Of a DNA stretch of 64,000 bases, positions 8,651-18,366 are shown piece by piece (the first letter of the stretch is position 1; every line of letters starts with the position of its first letter). The translations under genes were made by a program, and so were the position numbers. Below the pieces are notes generated by a model. That model was not told the DNA's origin. It made no database searches and worked only from the letters and a program-made list of their open reading frames with translations. Source of the DNA: Streptomyces noursei (lineage in GTDB: Bacteria > Actinomycetota > Actinomycetes > Streptomycetales > Streptomycetaceae); the NCBI RefSeq assembly GCF_001646665.1, contig NZ_LWBU01000158.1, positions 132,392-196,391 on the forward strand, in the 5' to 3' direction.

Positions 8651-10873
8651 TCCAGTCTGGCAGTGGTCGAAGGGGTCCTCGAGCGGATCACGTACGCCAA
8701 CGAGGAGAACGGCTACACAGTGGCCCGGGTCGACACCGGGCGCGGGGGCGGGGAGCTGCTCACGGTGGTCGGTTCGCTGCTCGGCGCGCAGCCGGGGGAG
8801 TCGCTGCGCATGGAGGGGCGCTGGGGGTCGCACCCGCAGTACGGCAGGCAGTTCACGGTGGAGAACTACACGACCGTGCTGCCCGCCACCGTGCAGGGGA
8901 TCCGCCGCTATCTGGGCTCCGGACTGATCAAGGGCATCGGGCCGCGCATCGCCGACCGGATCACCGAGCACTTCGGCGTGGAGACGCTGGACGTGATCGA
9001 GAAGCAGCCGGAGCGGCTCGTCGAGGTGCCGGGGCTCGGCCCGAAGCGGACGCGGATGATCGGCGCCGCGTGGGAGGAGCAGAAGGCGATCAAGGAGGTG
9101 ATGGTCTTCCTCCAGGGCGTCGGCGTCTCCACCTCCATCGCGGTGCGCATCTACAAGAAGTACGGGGACGCCTCGATCTCCGTGGTGCGCAACCAGCCCT
9201 ACCGGCTCGCCGCCGACGTGTGGGGCATCGGGTTCCTCACCGCCGACCGGATCGCGCAGGCCGTGGGCATCCCGCACGACAGCCCGGAGCGGGTGAAGGC
9301 CGGGTTGCAGTACGCCCTGTCGCAGTCCACCGACCAGGGGCACTGCTTCCTGCCCGAGGAGCAGCTGATCTCCGACGCGGTGAAGCTCCTCGGGGTCGAC
9401 ACGGGCCTGGTGATCGACTGCCTGGCCGCTCTGGCGGACGACGAGGAGGGGGTCGTCCGCGAGCAGGTGCCGGGCCCGGAGGGGCAGCCGCTGACGGCCG
9501 TCTACCTGATCCCGTTCCACCGGGCGGAGGTCTCGCTGGCCGCCCAGCTCCGGCGGCTCCTGCGCACCGAGGAGGACCGGATGCCGGCCTTCCGGGACGT
9601 GGCCTGGGACAAGGCGCTGGCGTGGCTCGCGGACCGTACGGGGGCGGAACTGGCGCCCGAGCAGGAGGAGGCGGTGCGGCTGGCCCTCACCGAGAAGGTG
9701 GCGGTGCTGACGGGCGGCCCCGGGTGCGGCAAGTCCTTCACGGTCCGGTCGATCGTGGAGCTGGCCCGTGCCAAGAAGGCCAAGGTGCTGCTCGCGGCCC
9801 CCACCGGCCGGGCCGCCAAGCGGCTGGCGGAGCTGACCGGCGCGGAGGCGTCCACCGTGCACCGGCTGCTGGAGCTGAAGCCGGGCGGGGACGCGGCGTA
9901 CGACCGGGACCGGCCGCTCGACGCGGACCTGGTGGTGGTCGACGAGGCGTCCATGCTGGACCTGCTGCTCGCCAACAAGCTGGTCAAGGCGGTGGCGCCG
10001 GGTGCGCACCTGCTGCTGGTGGGGGACGTCGACCAGCTGCCCAGCGTCGGGGCGGGCGAGGTGCTGAGCGACCTGCTGGTCCCGGGCGGGCCGGTTCCCT
10101 CGGTGCGGCTCACCCGGATCTTCCGGCAGGCCCGGCAGTCCGGTGTGGTGACCAACGCCCACCGGATCAACTCTGGTCAACAGCCGATCACTTCGGGGCT
10201 GCCGGACTTCTTCCTGTTCGTGGCGGAGGAGACCGAGGACGCCGGCCGGCTCACCGTCGACGTCGCGGCCCGCCGTTTGCCGGCGCGGTTCGGGCTCGAT
10301 CCGCGCCGGGACGTGCAGGTGCTGGCGCCGATGCACCGGGGTCCGGCCGGGGCGGGCACCCTCAACGGCCTCCTCCAGCAGGCGGTCACCCCGTCGCGGC
10401 CGGACGTCCCGGAGAAGAGGTTCGGCGGCCGGGTGTTCCGCGTCGGCGACAAGGTCACGCAGATTCGCAACAATTACGAGAAGGGCGCGAACGGGGTCTT
10501 CAACGGCACGGTCGGCGTGGTCACGTCACTGAACGTGGAGGAGCAGCGGCTGACGGTGCTGACCGACGAGGACGAGGAGGTTCCGTACGACTTCGACGAG
10601 CTGGACGAGCTGGCCCACGCGTACGCCGTCACCATCCACCGCTCCCAGGGCAGCGAGTACCCGGCGGTGGTGATCCCGGTCACCACGGGGGCCTGGATGA
10701 TGCTCCAGCGGAACCTGCTCTACACGGCCGTCACCCGGGCGAAGAAGCTCGTCGTCCTGGTGGGGTCCCGCAAGGCGATCGGGCAGGCGGTGCGGACCGT
10801 GTCCGCCGGACGGCGCTTTACCTCACTGCGGCATCGGCTGAAAGGTGAGGTGCGGGTGGGAAACATCACCTGA
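8648..10873 (+). CDS. recD2: RecD2-type ATP-dependent DNA helicase
   Basis: The 741-residue superfamily 1B helicase has the long N-terminal region of RecD2: an OB-like segment, then helix-hairpin-helix repeats (GIGPRIADRI, VPGLGPKRTRMI, VWGIGFLTADRIA). The motor follows with Walker A GGPGCGKSFT, Walker B VVVDEASMLD, GDVDQLPSVGAGEV, and the UvrD_C2 segment TIHRSQGSEYPAVVIP. It unwinds DNA 5'-3' outside any RecBC complex and is thought to act in repair and replication. Length is typical of the family. It stands alone between two terminated units. Confidence 0.93.
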   Translation: MSSLAVVEGVLERITYANEENGYTVARVDTGRGGGELLTVVGSLLGAQPGESLRMEGRWGSHPQYGRQFTVENYTTVLPATVQGIRRYLGSGLIKGIGPRIADRITEHFGVETLDVIEKQPERLVEVPGLGPKRTRMIGAAWEEQKAIKEVMVFLQGVGVSTSIAVRIYKKYGDASISVVRNQPYRLAADVWGIGFLTADRIAQAVGIPHDSPERVKAGLQYALSQSTDQGHCFLPEEQLISDAVKLLGVDTGLVIDCLAALADDEEGVVREQVPGPEGQPLTAVYLIPFHRAEVSLAAQLRRLLRTEEDRMPAFRDVAWDKALAWLADRTGAELAPEQEEAVRLALTEKVAVLTGGPGCGKSFTVRSIVELARAKKAKVLLAAPTGRAAKRLAELTGAEASTVHRLLELKPGGDAAYDRDRPLDADLVVVDEASMLDLLLANKLVKAVAPGAHLLLVGDVDQLPSVGAGEVLSDLLVPGGPVPSVRLTRIFRQARQSGVVTNAHRINSGQQPITSGLPDFFLFVAEETEDAGRLTVDVAARRLPARFGLDPRRDVQVLAPMHRGPAGAGTLNGLLQQAVTPSRPDVPEKRFGGRVFRVGDKVTQIRNNYEKGANGVFNGTVGVVTSLNVEEQRLTVLTDEDEEVPYDFDELDELAHAYAVTIHRSQGSEYPAVVIPVTTGAWMMLQRNLLYTAVTRAKKLVVLVGSRKAIGQAVRTVSAGRRFTSLRHRLKGEVRVGNIT

Positions 10874-11050
10874 GGATCATCCGGACTTTCGCAAGCGGGG
10901 CGAAGGGGGCAGGATGAGCAGGTTGACGGCACTGAGTGCCGCCAAGCGGCCGAATGGTCGACCCCGAGTGCACTCTGCTGGGCCAAGTGGGGGATGGTAG
11001 AGACAGTCAGGGCACCTCGAAGAAGAGGCACTACGTCGGTGAGGGATGAC

Positions 11051-12340
<1,290 letters not shown>

Positions 12341-12353
12341 CCCGACGCCGCGA

Positions 12354-12374
12354 GGGGCGCCCGCCGGGCGCCCC
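12354..12374 (+). terminator. citrate synthase terminator
   Basis: GGGGCGCCC-GCC-GGGCGCCCC is a perfect 9-base stem with a 3-base loop, beginning 14 bases after the citrate synthase stop codon. Confidence 0.85.
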
Positions 12375-12593
12375 GCCGCGCCGATGTCGTACAGGAGCGC
12401 CCCGCCGCCGATCCCCCCACGGGTCGGCGAGCGGGGCGCTCCCCATATCCCCGGAACGGATTCCCCCCACGGGATCCGGGTCCGGGCGTCTGCCGGGTTC
12501 CAGCAGAAGCTCGCGATGCGATCTGCCGGGGTACGTACGGGAGGGCCGCTCAAAGCTCCCCGGTGCACGTGCCCCGGCCAACGCTTGCCTGGG

Positions 12594-12633
12594 ACGTCCC
12601 CCAAGACATCCCATGAACGTCCCCCAAGACGTT
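12594..12633 (+). repeat. direct repeat with overlapping inverted repeat
   Basis: ACGTCCCCCAAGAC occurs at 12594-12607 and 12617-12630, a period of 23 bases. The second copy is also part of an inverted repeat, AACGTC-N6-GACGTT (12616-12633). The arrangement looks like a protein-binding site. Confidence 0.6.
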
Positions 12634-12706
12634 CTTGGCATCGCCCATTTAGACTCGCGAGCCGTCCAAATGGTTACCCCCAAATATCTGTGATCTAGAT
12701 CTCTTT

Positions 12707-12746
12707 GTGAAGGTCCTGTGAGTCACGTGAAGGTGAAATCACGTGG
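12707..12746 (+). repeat. repeated GTGAAGGT and TCACGTG elements
   Basis: GTGAAGGT occurs at 12707 and 12727 (20 bases apart), and TCACGTG at 12723 and 12739 (16 bases apart), interleaved in 40 bases of low-GC intergenic DNA. Possibly operator sequence for an unseen transcript. Confidence 0.5.
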
Positions 12747-12898
12747 AGATACGGAGTCGGGGACAGGCAGTCACCACCAAAGGTGGAGGAAACGACCACG
12801 GCCGGGCCGGCCGCCCGCGGTCGCGGTGCGGTCCGGTCCGGCCGGAGGTGGTCGGGCGGGGTCGACGGGCGGGGCCGCGGGCGACCGGCCCGGACGGG

Positions 12899-13210
12899 TC
12901 AGGCCCGGCCGACGAGCTCGTAACCCGCCTCGTCGACCGCCGCGCGCACCGCGTCCTCGTCGAGGGCGGCCTGCGAGGTGACGGTGACCAGTCCGGTGGC
13001 GGCGACCGCCTTGACCGAGGTGACGCCGGCGATCGCGGAGATCTCCTCGCCCACCGCGCCCTCGCAGTGGCCGCAGGTCATGCCCCGCACCTCGTACACG
13101 GTGGTGACGCCGCCGGTCCGGTCCTCGGTCGCGCCGTCGTGGCAGGAGCCGGCGGGCGAGCAGCAGGAGCCGGTCGCCTGGGGGAGTTCGGTCCTCGTCT
13201 CGGCGGTCAT
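12899..13210 (-). CDS. copZ: heavy-metal-associated (CopZ-like) copper chaperone
   Basis: The 103-residue protein has a single HMA domain: the metal-binding motif GMTCGHC (Cys46, Cys49), then the GVTSVKAVAATGLVTV strand pair expected of the ferredoxin-like fold. An extra Cys-rich N-terminal segment (Cys16, Cys17, Cys23) precedes it. It probably binds Cu(I) and passes it to an exporting ATPase; no such ATPase is adjacent here. ATG 13210 follows GAAGAGGAG. A CsoR-type operator at 13307-13323 lies about 97 bases upstream, so copper-inducible expression is expected. Confidence 0.9.
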   Translation of the reverse strand: MTAETRTELPQATGSCCSPAGSCHDGATEDRTGGVTTVYEVRGMTCGHCEGAVGEEISAIAGVTSVKAVAATGLVTVTSQAALDEDAVRAAVDEAGYELVGRA

Positions 13211-13306
13211 GGTGTTCTCCTCTTCGATCGCGGTCGCGGTGCGGCAGGGGCTCACGGGACTCGCGGGGTACGCGGGAACCGCGTGGCGTCCTGGTGTCGT
13301 CACTTT

Positions 13307-13323
13307 ATACCCCTAGGGGGTAT
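13307..13323 (-). promoter_or_regulatory. CsoR copper-repressor operator
   Basis: ATACCCCTAGGGGGTAT is the G-tract inverted repeat recognised by CsoR-family copper repressors in actinobacteria. On the minus strand a TATAAA-like -10 overlaps its downstream end, so bound repressor would block transcription of the copper chaperone gene. Confidence 0.85.
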
Positions 13324-13425
13324 GAAGGCCAGTGGGGTCGCCCGCCGCGGCGCGTCGCCCGGCCCTGGGCCGCGCCGGGGCCGGCGGGTCCCGTCGCGGG
13401 CCGGGCGGCCGGTGATCCCGCGGGC

Positions 13426-13998
13426 TCAGGAGGGGTGCCCCCGGTGGACGGCCCACTCCCGGGCCAGTACGGACATGGTCACCGAGTCGATCCACCGGCC
13501 CTCGTGCAGCAGGGCCTCCCGCTCCACGCCCTCCCGGACGAAGCCGACCTTCTCGTACACCCGGATCGCGCGCGGGTTGAAGGCGTAGACGCCCAGGGAA
13601 ATCCGGTTCAGTCCGACCCGCTCGAAGCCGTGGGCGAGGAAGAGCCTGATCGCCTCCGTCCCCAGGCCCCGGTCGCGCCCGCGCGGGCCGACGAGGGTGC
13701 GGAAGTTGCAGCTGCGGTTGGGTTCGTCCCACTCGTTGAAGACCAGTTCCCCCACCGTCTCGCCGGACGCCCGGTCGACCAGCGCGAGGTCGAGGCGGTC
13801 GGTCCGGTCGGCGCGGGAGCCGTACCAGGAGCGGAGGAAGTCGAGCGAGGGCGCGGGATCGCCGGCGGGCGTCCCGGTGAAGGTCAGGACCTCCGGATCC
13901 GTGAGGATCTCGGCGATCGCCTCCGCGTCCTGCTCGGTGGTGGGCCGCAGGACGACGTGGTCGCCGGTGAGGGTCGGTTTGACGGAGAAGTCGATCAT
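13426..13998 (-). CDS. GNAT-family N-acetyltransferase (RimJ/RimL-like)
   Basis: The 190-residue protein resembles ribosomal-protein alanine acetyltransferases: HVVLRPTTEQDAEAIAEI at the N-terminus, GELVFNEWDEPNRSCNFRTLVGPRGRDRGLGTEAIRLFLAHGFE with the acetyl-CoA pyrophosphate-binding RGLGT, and NPRAIRVYEKVGFVREG near the end. It should transfer an acetyl group to an N-terminus or small amine. ATG 13998 was chosen over an upstream in-frame ATG because GGAGG lies eight bases before it. Confidence 0.87.
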   Translation of the reverse strand: MIDFSVKPTLTGDHVVLRPTTEQDAEAIAEILTDPEVLTFTGTPAGDPAPSLDFLRSWYGSRADRTDRLDLALVDRASGETVGELVFNEWDEPNRSCNFRTLVGPRGRDRGLGTEAIRLFLAHGFERVGLNRISLGVYAFNPRAIRVYEKVGFVREGVEREALLHEGRWIDSVTMSVLAREWAVHRGHPS

Positions 13999-14047
13999 TC
14001 GGTGATCCTCCGGGCCCGCGCCGGTGCCGGGCAAGCCGGTTGTGCGG

Positions 14048-14078
14048 CCGGCCCCGCACCGGGGGGGTGCGGGGCCGG
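14048..14078 (-). terminator. strong hairpin downstream of the small HTH gene
   Basis: CCGGCCCCGCACC and its exact complement form a 13-base stem around a G5 loop. It lies 55 bases past the stop of the minus-strand HTH gene and ends about 50 bases before the GNAT start. Confidence 0.75.
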
Positions 14079-14083
14079 GTGCC

Positions 14084-14105
14084 GGGCCCCGCGACGGCGG
14101 GGCCC
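14084..14105 (-). terminator. second hairpin of a tandem terminator
   Basis: GGGCCCCGC-GACG-GCGGGGCCC is a perfect 9-base stem, six bases from the preceding hairpin. On the minus strand it is met first after the HTH gene. Confidence 0.75.
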
Positions 14106-14132
14106 GGCGGGCGCGGCTCAGGGGCGCGGGTG

Positions 14133-14330
14133 TCAGCTCCCGCGGGCCCGGTTGCCGGGGCGGTTCGCCACCCAGACGCGGATCGTGTCCGGGTGCCAGT
14201 AGGGCTTTCCGTCCTCCATGTGGTCGGGCTTCGGCAGCAGGCCGTGCTTCCGGTACGAGCGGACCGTGTCCGGCTGGACGCGGATGTGCGCGGCGATCTC
14301 CTTGTAGGACCAGAGCTTTCTGTCCGTCAT
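14133..14330 (-). CDS. small MerR/excisionase-type helix-turn-helix protein
   Basis: The 65-residue protein is essentially one winged helix-turn-helix: WSYKEIAAHIRVQPDTVRSYRKHGLLPKP, then DGKPYWHPDTIRVWVANRPG. It resembles the helix_turn_helix_17/AlpA-like DNA-binding domains that occur both in phage excisionases and as free-standing Streptomyces genes. ATG 14330 has GGGAGGTG upstream. No integrase, att repeat or other mobile gene is nearby, so a chromosomal regulator is more likely. Confidence 0.75.
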   Translation of the reverse strand: MTDRKLWSYKEIAAHIRVQPDTVRSYRKHGLLPKPDHMEDGKPYWHPDTIRVWVANRPGNRARGS

Positions 14331-14538
14331 CTGTGCACCTCCCTGCGCGCGCCGCGGCGCGGTCCGGGAGGACCGTCGTGGGGAGCCGGGGCGCGGACGC
14401 TGGCGATCACTCAGCCTGTGCCCGATGAACGACGCACAGTGACGGCCGGGAAGGGCCTGTCGAGCGCTTGTGACGGAAGACCCGCGTCATGGAGACATAC
14501 GTGACACGGAAGGGACGACCGTGACGAAAGCGGCGCGC

Positions 14539-15453
14539 TCAGGCGCCGCACGACCGCAGGAAGCGGCGGGTCCGCTCGGCGATGGGGAAGGGCCGGTCCG
14601 GCGGGCAGGGGTACATGTCCTGCTCGACGATGGCGAACAGGTCGACGCCTAGCGCCTGGGCGGCGGCCAGGACGGGCTCCAGCGCCGGGACGCCGCCGGG
14701 CGGCTCGCACATCACGCCCCGGGCCACCGCGGGCCCGAACGGGGTGCCCTCCGCGACCACCTCGGCCAGGATCCGCGGGTCGACCTGCTTCAGGTGCAGG
14801 TAGCCGATGCGTTCGCCGTACGTCTCGATCAGCGCGACGCTGTCGCCGCCGCAGTACGCGTAGTGCCCGGTGTCCAGGCAGAGCGCGACCAGCTCGGGGT
14901 CGGTGGCGTCGAGGAACCGGCCGACGTTCTCCTCGGTGTCGATGTGGGTGTCGGCGTGCGGGTGGACGACGACGCGCAGACCGAAGCGGTCGCGCACCTC
15001 CCGGCCAAGGCGTTCGGTCAGCCGGGTCAGGTCGCGCCACTGGTCCGCGGTCAGGTTCCGGTCCTCCAGCACCTCGCCGGTCCTGTCGTCGCGCCAGAAG
15101 GACGGGATGACCACGAGGTGGCCGGCGCCCGCGGCGCGGGCGAGGGCGGCGTTGTCCGCCACGTGCGCCCAGGTCTTCTCCCAGACGGCCTCGCCGTGGT
15201 GCAGCCCGGTGAAGACCGTCCCCGCCGAGACCTTCAGCCCGCGCCGGGCGGTCTCCTCGGTGAGCCGGGCGGGGTCGGTGGGCAGGTAGCCGTACGGGCC
15301 GAGCTCGATCCACTCGTACCCGGCCTCGGCGACCTCGTCGAGGAAGCGCTCCCAGGGGACCTGGCCCGGGTCGTCGGGGAACCAGACGCCCCACGAGTCG
15401 GGGGCGGAGCCGATCCGGATGCGGGACAGCGGCGGTGGTGACTGCGGCGTCAT
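14539..15453 (-). CDS. IolE-like sugar phosphate isomerase/dehydratase
   Basis: The 304-residue TIM-barrel protein opens with IGSAPDSWGVWFP and has metal-site segments IELGPYGYLPTDP, VVVHPHADTHIDTEENV, LCLDTGHYAYCGGD and YLHLKQVDP. These match the myo-inosose dehydratase/isomerase group within the xylose-isomerase-like superfamily. It is divergent from iolC and shares a 125-base control region containing a perfect palindrome, so a step of inositol breakdown such as inosose dehydration is inferred. No good ribosome-binding site precedes ATG 15453; a TTGACG box about 35 bases upstream suggests a nearly leaderless transcript. Confidence 0.75.
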   Translation of the reverse strand: MTPQSPPPLSRIRIGSAPDSWGVWFPDDPGQVPWERFLDEVAEAGYEWIELGPYGYLPTDPARLTEETARRGLKVSAGTVFTGLHHGEAVWEKTWAHVADNAALARAAGAGHLVVIPSFWRDDRTGEVLEDRNLTADQWRDLTRLTERLGREVRDRFGLRVVVHPHADTHIDTEENVGRFLDATDPELVALCLDTGHYAYCGGDSVALIETYGERIGYLHLKQVDPRILAEVVAEGTPFGPAVARGVMCEPPGGVPALEPVLAAAQALGVDLFAIVEQDMYPCPPDRPFPIAERTRRFLRSCGA

Positions 15454-15503
15454 GGGGGCCAGCTTGGTGGCGGCCGGAGCGGGCCGTCAAGGCTTGGTCC
15501 GAA

Positions 15504-15513
15504 TGTCCGGACA
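15504..15513. promoter_or_regulatory. palindromic operator of the inositol locus
   Basis: TGTCCGGACA is a perfect palindrome lying between the two divergent inositol genes and five bases upstream of the -35 box of iolC. Its form suits a GntR- or LacI-type regulator; no such regulator gene is adjacent. Confidence 0.55.
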
Positions 15514-15518
15514 AAATG

Positions 15519-15547
15519 TTGACAGGCTTTACGGTGACGGCTAGACC
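15519..15547 (+). promoter_or_regulatory. iolC operon promoter
   Basis: TTGACA, a 17-base spacer and TAGACC form a near-consensus promoter for the principal sigma factor (HrdB). It ends 32 bases before the iolC ATG. Confidence 0.75.
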
Positions 15548-15578
15548 TGGTCACGGCGCCGACACGAAGGGGACATGG

Positions 15579-16637
15579 ATGGCGACCGATCCGTACGACC
15601 TCATCACCATGGGGCGCATCGGGGTGGACCTCTACCCCCTCCAGACCGGCGTCCCGCTCGCCCGGGTCGAGACGTTCGGCAAGTTCCTCGGCGGCTCGCC
15701 CGCCAACGTGGCGGTCGCGGCGGCCCGGCTCGGCCGGCGCACCGCGCTGATCACCCGCACGGGCGCGGACCCGTTCGGCGCGTATCTCCACCAGGAGCTG
15801 CGGGCGTTCGGCGTGGACGACCGGTGGGTGACGCCGGTGGAGGCGTACCCGACCCCGCTCACCTTCTGCGAGATCTTCCCGCCCGACGACTTCCCGCTCT
15901 ACTTCTACCGGCAGCCGAAGGCCCCCGACCTGGAGATCCACCGGCACGAGCTGGACCTGGCGGCCGTCGCGGACGCGCGCGTGTTCTGGATGACCGGCAC
16001 GGGCCTGTCCGCCGAGCCGAGCCGTTCCTCCACGCTCGCGGCCCTCGCCGCACGCTCGGGCGGCGCGTCGCGGGGCGGCGCGTCCCCGGACGGGGCCCGG
16101 GGGGCGGGTCCCGCCGGGTACGCCGCCGCGCCGGACGGTCGGATCACCGTGTTCGACCTCGACTGGCGGCCGATGTTCTGGTCCGGCGCCGACGAGGCCC
16201 GGCCCCACTACGCCGCCGCGCTGCGGCACGCCACGGTCGCCGTCGGCAACGTCGACGAGTGCGAGATCGCCACCGGGGAGCGCGAGCCGTACGCCGCCGC
16301 CCGCGCCCTCCTCGACGCGGGCGTCCGGCTCGCCGTCGTCAAGCGGGGCCCCGGGGGCGTCCTCGCCATGACGGCGGACGGCCGCACCGCCGACGTGCCG
16401 CCCGTCCCGGTCGAGGTGGTCAACGGCCTGGGCGCGGGTGACGCCTTCGGGGGAGCCCTGTGCCACGGGCTGCTCGCCGGGTGGGACCCGGCGACCGCCG
16501 TGCGGTACGCCAACGCGGCCGGTGCGATCGTCGCCTCCCGCCTCGCCTGTTCGTCCGCCATGCCGTTCCCCGACGAGGTGGCGGCCCTGCTGGACGGCAC
16601 CCCCGCCGCCGCCCGCGCGGAGGGTGGGCGGCCGTGA
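15579..16637 (+). CDS. iolC: 5-dehydro-2-deoxygluconokinase
   Basis: The 352-residue PfkB-family sugar kinase phosphorylates 5-dehydro-2-deoxygluconate in inositol catabolism. It has the N-terminal [25 protein letters not shown] motif and the C-terminal anion hole/catalytic motif GLGAGDAFGGAL. A Gly/Ala/Ser-rich insert of about 30 residues (around residues 155-185) interrupts the middle and looks like a species-specific loop. ATG 15579 has AAGGGGA upstream and the promoter ends 32 bases before it. It overlaps the next gene by four bases. Context with iolB, iolD and mmsA fixes the role. Confidence 0.92.
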   Translation: MATDPYDLITMGRIGVDLYPLQTGVPLARVETFGKFLGGSPANVAVAAARLGRRTALITRTGADPFGAYLHQELRAFGVDDRWVTPVEAYPTPLTFCEIFPPDDFPLYFYRQPKAPDLEIHRHELDLAAVADARVFWMTGTGLSAEPSRSSTLAALAARSGGASRGGASPDGARGAGPAGYAAAPDGRITVFDLDWRPMFWSGADEARPHYAAALRHATVAVGNVDECEIATGEREPYAAARALLDAGVRLAVVKRGPGGVLAMTADGRTADVPPVPVEVVNGLGAGDAFGGALCHGLLAGWDPATAVRYANAAGAIVASRLACSSAMPFPDEVAALLDGTPAAARAEGGRP

Positions 16638-17521
16638 CCGTCGACCTCGCGCGGCTCGTCAGGGTGCGCGCCCGCCACCCGGAGGCCGTCGCGGAGGCCG
16701 CCGCCCGCCGCGTGCGGCGGCCGCTCCTCGGAGACTCCGGCCGGCTGATGATCGTCGCGGCCGACCACCCGGCCCGCGGCGCGCTGGCCGTGGGCGACCG
16801 GCCGCTCGCCATGGCCAACCGCCTCGACCTGCTGGAACGGCTCTGCCTCGCGCTCTCCCGCCCCGGCGTCGACGGCGTCCTCGCCACCGCCGACATCCTC
16901 GACGACCTGCTGCTCCTCGGGGCCCTGGAGGGCAAGGTCGTCATGGGGTCGATGAACCGCGGCGGCCTCGCCGGGGCCGCGTTCGAGCTCGACGACCGGT
17001 TCACCGGCCACCGCCCCGAGGACCTCGCCCGCCTCGGCTTCGACGCCGGAAAGCTGCTGCTGCGCATCGACCGCGCCGACCCCGGTTCCCTCACCACCCT
17101 GGTCACCGCGGCCCGCACCATCGACGCCATGGCCGAGCGCCGGCTCCCGGTCTTCGTCGAGCCGTTCCTCTGCCGGCGCGACCCGGACGGCGGCGGCCGC
17201 GTCCGCAACGACCTGAGCGCCGAGGCGGTGACCACGTCGCTCGCCATCGCCTCCGGGCTCGCCGGCACCTCCGCGTACACCTGGCTCAAGGTGCCCGTCA
17301 CCGACGACCCCGACGACATGGCCCGGGTGATGGAGACCACCACCCTCCCCGCCGTCCTCCTCGGGGGCGACGTGGGGGCCGACCAGGACGCGGCGTACGA
17401 GAAGTGGCGGGGGGCCCTGCGGCTGCCGACCGTCCAGGGGCTCGTGGTGGGCCGGTCGCTGCTCTACCCGGCGGACGGCGACGTCGCCGCCGCCGTCGAC
17501 ACGGCCGTGGGCCTGCTCTGA
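16634..17521 (+). CDS. aldolase-like (beta/alpha)8 protein of the inositol operon
   Basis: The 295-residue protein resembles the Cgl0159-type (beta/alpha)8 proteins related to class I aldolases. Segments include RLMIVAADHPARGALAVGD, DGVLATADILDDLLLLG, FVEPFLCRRD and VLLGGDVGADQDAAYEKW. The GTG at 16634 overlaps the iolC stop (GTGA); an upstream in-frame ATG would lie inside iolC and was rejected. Coming directly after the kinase, it may cleave the phosphorylated 2-deoxy-5-keto acid, the step IolJ performs in Bacillus. That reaction is inferred from position. Confidence 0.75.
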   Translation: MTVDLARLVRVRARHPEAVAEAAARRVRRPLLGDSGRLMIVAADHPARGALAVGDRPLAMANRLDLLERLCLALSRPGVDGVLATADILDDLLLLGALEGKVVMGSMNRGGLAGAAFELDDRFTGHRPEDLARLGFDAGKLLLRIDRADPGSLTTLVTAARTIDAMAERRLPVFVEPFLCRRDPDGGGRVRNDLSAEAVTTSLAIASGLAGTSAYTWLKVPVTDDPDDMARVMETTTLPAVLLGGDVGADQDAAYEKWRGALRLPTVQGLVVGRSLLYPADGDVAAAVDTAVGLL

Positions 17522-17550
17522 CGACCGGTCCAGGAGGGTACGGAGGGATC

Positions 17551-18366
17551 ATGACCGACCAGCAGCTGTACGTACCGAGGGGCGGCGCGGCCCGCGGCCC
17601 CTACGCCGTCGACATCGACCCGGGGCGGGCCGGCTGGGCCCACTGCTCCCTGCGCGTCCTCGACCTGGAACCCGGCGGGTCCCACCTCTTCGCGAGCGGC
17701 GACGGCGAGTGGATCCTGCTTCCCCTCACCGGCGGCTGTACGGTGCAGGTCGACGGCGAGATCATCGAACTGCTGGGCCGGGACAGCGTGTTCAGCGGCG
17801 TCACCGACTTCGCCTACCTACCGCGTGACGCCCACACCCAGATCGCCTCCGGCGCGGGAGGCCGCTTCGCCCTGGCAGGAGCGAAGTGCGAGCGACGACT
17901 CCCCGCTCGCTACGGCCCCGCGCCGGAGGTACCGGTCGAGGCGCGCGGCAGCGGGAACTGCGCCCGCGAGGTGCGCAACTTCGCCGCCGCCGACGCCTTC
18001 GCCTGCGACCGGCTCATCGCCGTCGAGGTCATCACGCCCGGCGGGAACTGGTCCTCCTACCCGCCGCACAAGCACGACGAGCACGTCCCCGGCGAGGAGG
18101 CCGAGCTGGAGGAGATCTACTACTTCGAGATCGAGGGCGGCGGGCTGGGCTACCAGCGCGTGTCGCCCTCCCGGCCCGGCGGCGCCGACGTCCTCGCGGA
18201 GGTCCGCAGCGGTGACGCCGTGCTCGTGCCGGACGGCTGGCACGGGCCGTCCGTCGCCCAGCCCGGCCACCCCATGTACTACCTCAACGTCATGGCGGGG
18301 CCGGGGGAGAAGAGGGAATGGAAGATCCGCTTCCACCCGGGTCACCGCACGGAGGGATACCGATGA
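17551..18366 (+). CDS. iolB: 5-deoxy-glucuronate isomerase
   Basis: The 271-residue double-cupin protein converts 5-deoxy-D-glucuronate to 5-dehydro-2-deoxygluconate. Its recognisable features are the cupin metal-ligand region SSYPPHKHDEHVPGEEAELEEIYYFEI and the C-terminal VPDGWHGPSVAQPGHPMYYLNVMAGP, both typical of IolB. ATG 17551 has GGAGGGATC upstream. The 29-base gap from the aldolase-like gene and the four-base overlap with iolD place it inside one transcript. Confidence 0.93.
   Translation: MTDQQLYVPRGGAARGPYAVDIDPGRAGWAHCSLRVLDLEPGGSHLFASGDGEWILLPLTGGCTVQVDGEIIELLGRDSVFSGVTDFAYLPRDAHTQIASGAGGRFALAGAKCERRLPARYGPAPEVPVEARGSGNCAREVRNFAAADAFACDRLIAVEVITPGGNWSSYPPHKHDEHVPGEEAELEEIYYFEIEGGGLGYQRVSPSRPGGADVLAEVRSGDAVLVPDGWHGPSVAQPGHPMYYLNVMAGPGEKREWKIRFHPGHRTEGYR

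Larger units (their letters stand above)
12375..12898. other. 524-base noncoding stretch with repeats
   Basis: This lies between two convergent genes and carries no convincing coding frame. The part from about 12630 to 12740 is clearly less GC-rich than its surroundings (for example AAATATCTGTGATCTAGATC), and several short repeats cluster there. Such composition suits a regulatory or small-RNA locus or the remains of a lost gene. No promoter/terminator pair defining an RNA could be fixed by eye. Confidence 0.5.

Noticed and set aside
14133..14330. Small HTH protein as the excisionase of an integrated element
   Set aside because: No integrase, tRNA gene, att-like repeats or plasmid/phage genes are nearby. 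Such small HTH genes also occur as ordinary Streptomyces regulators.
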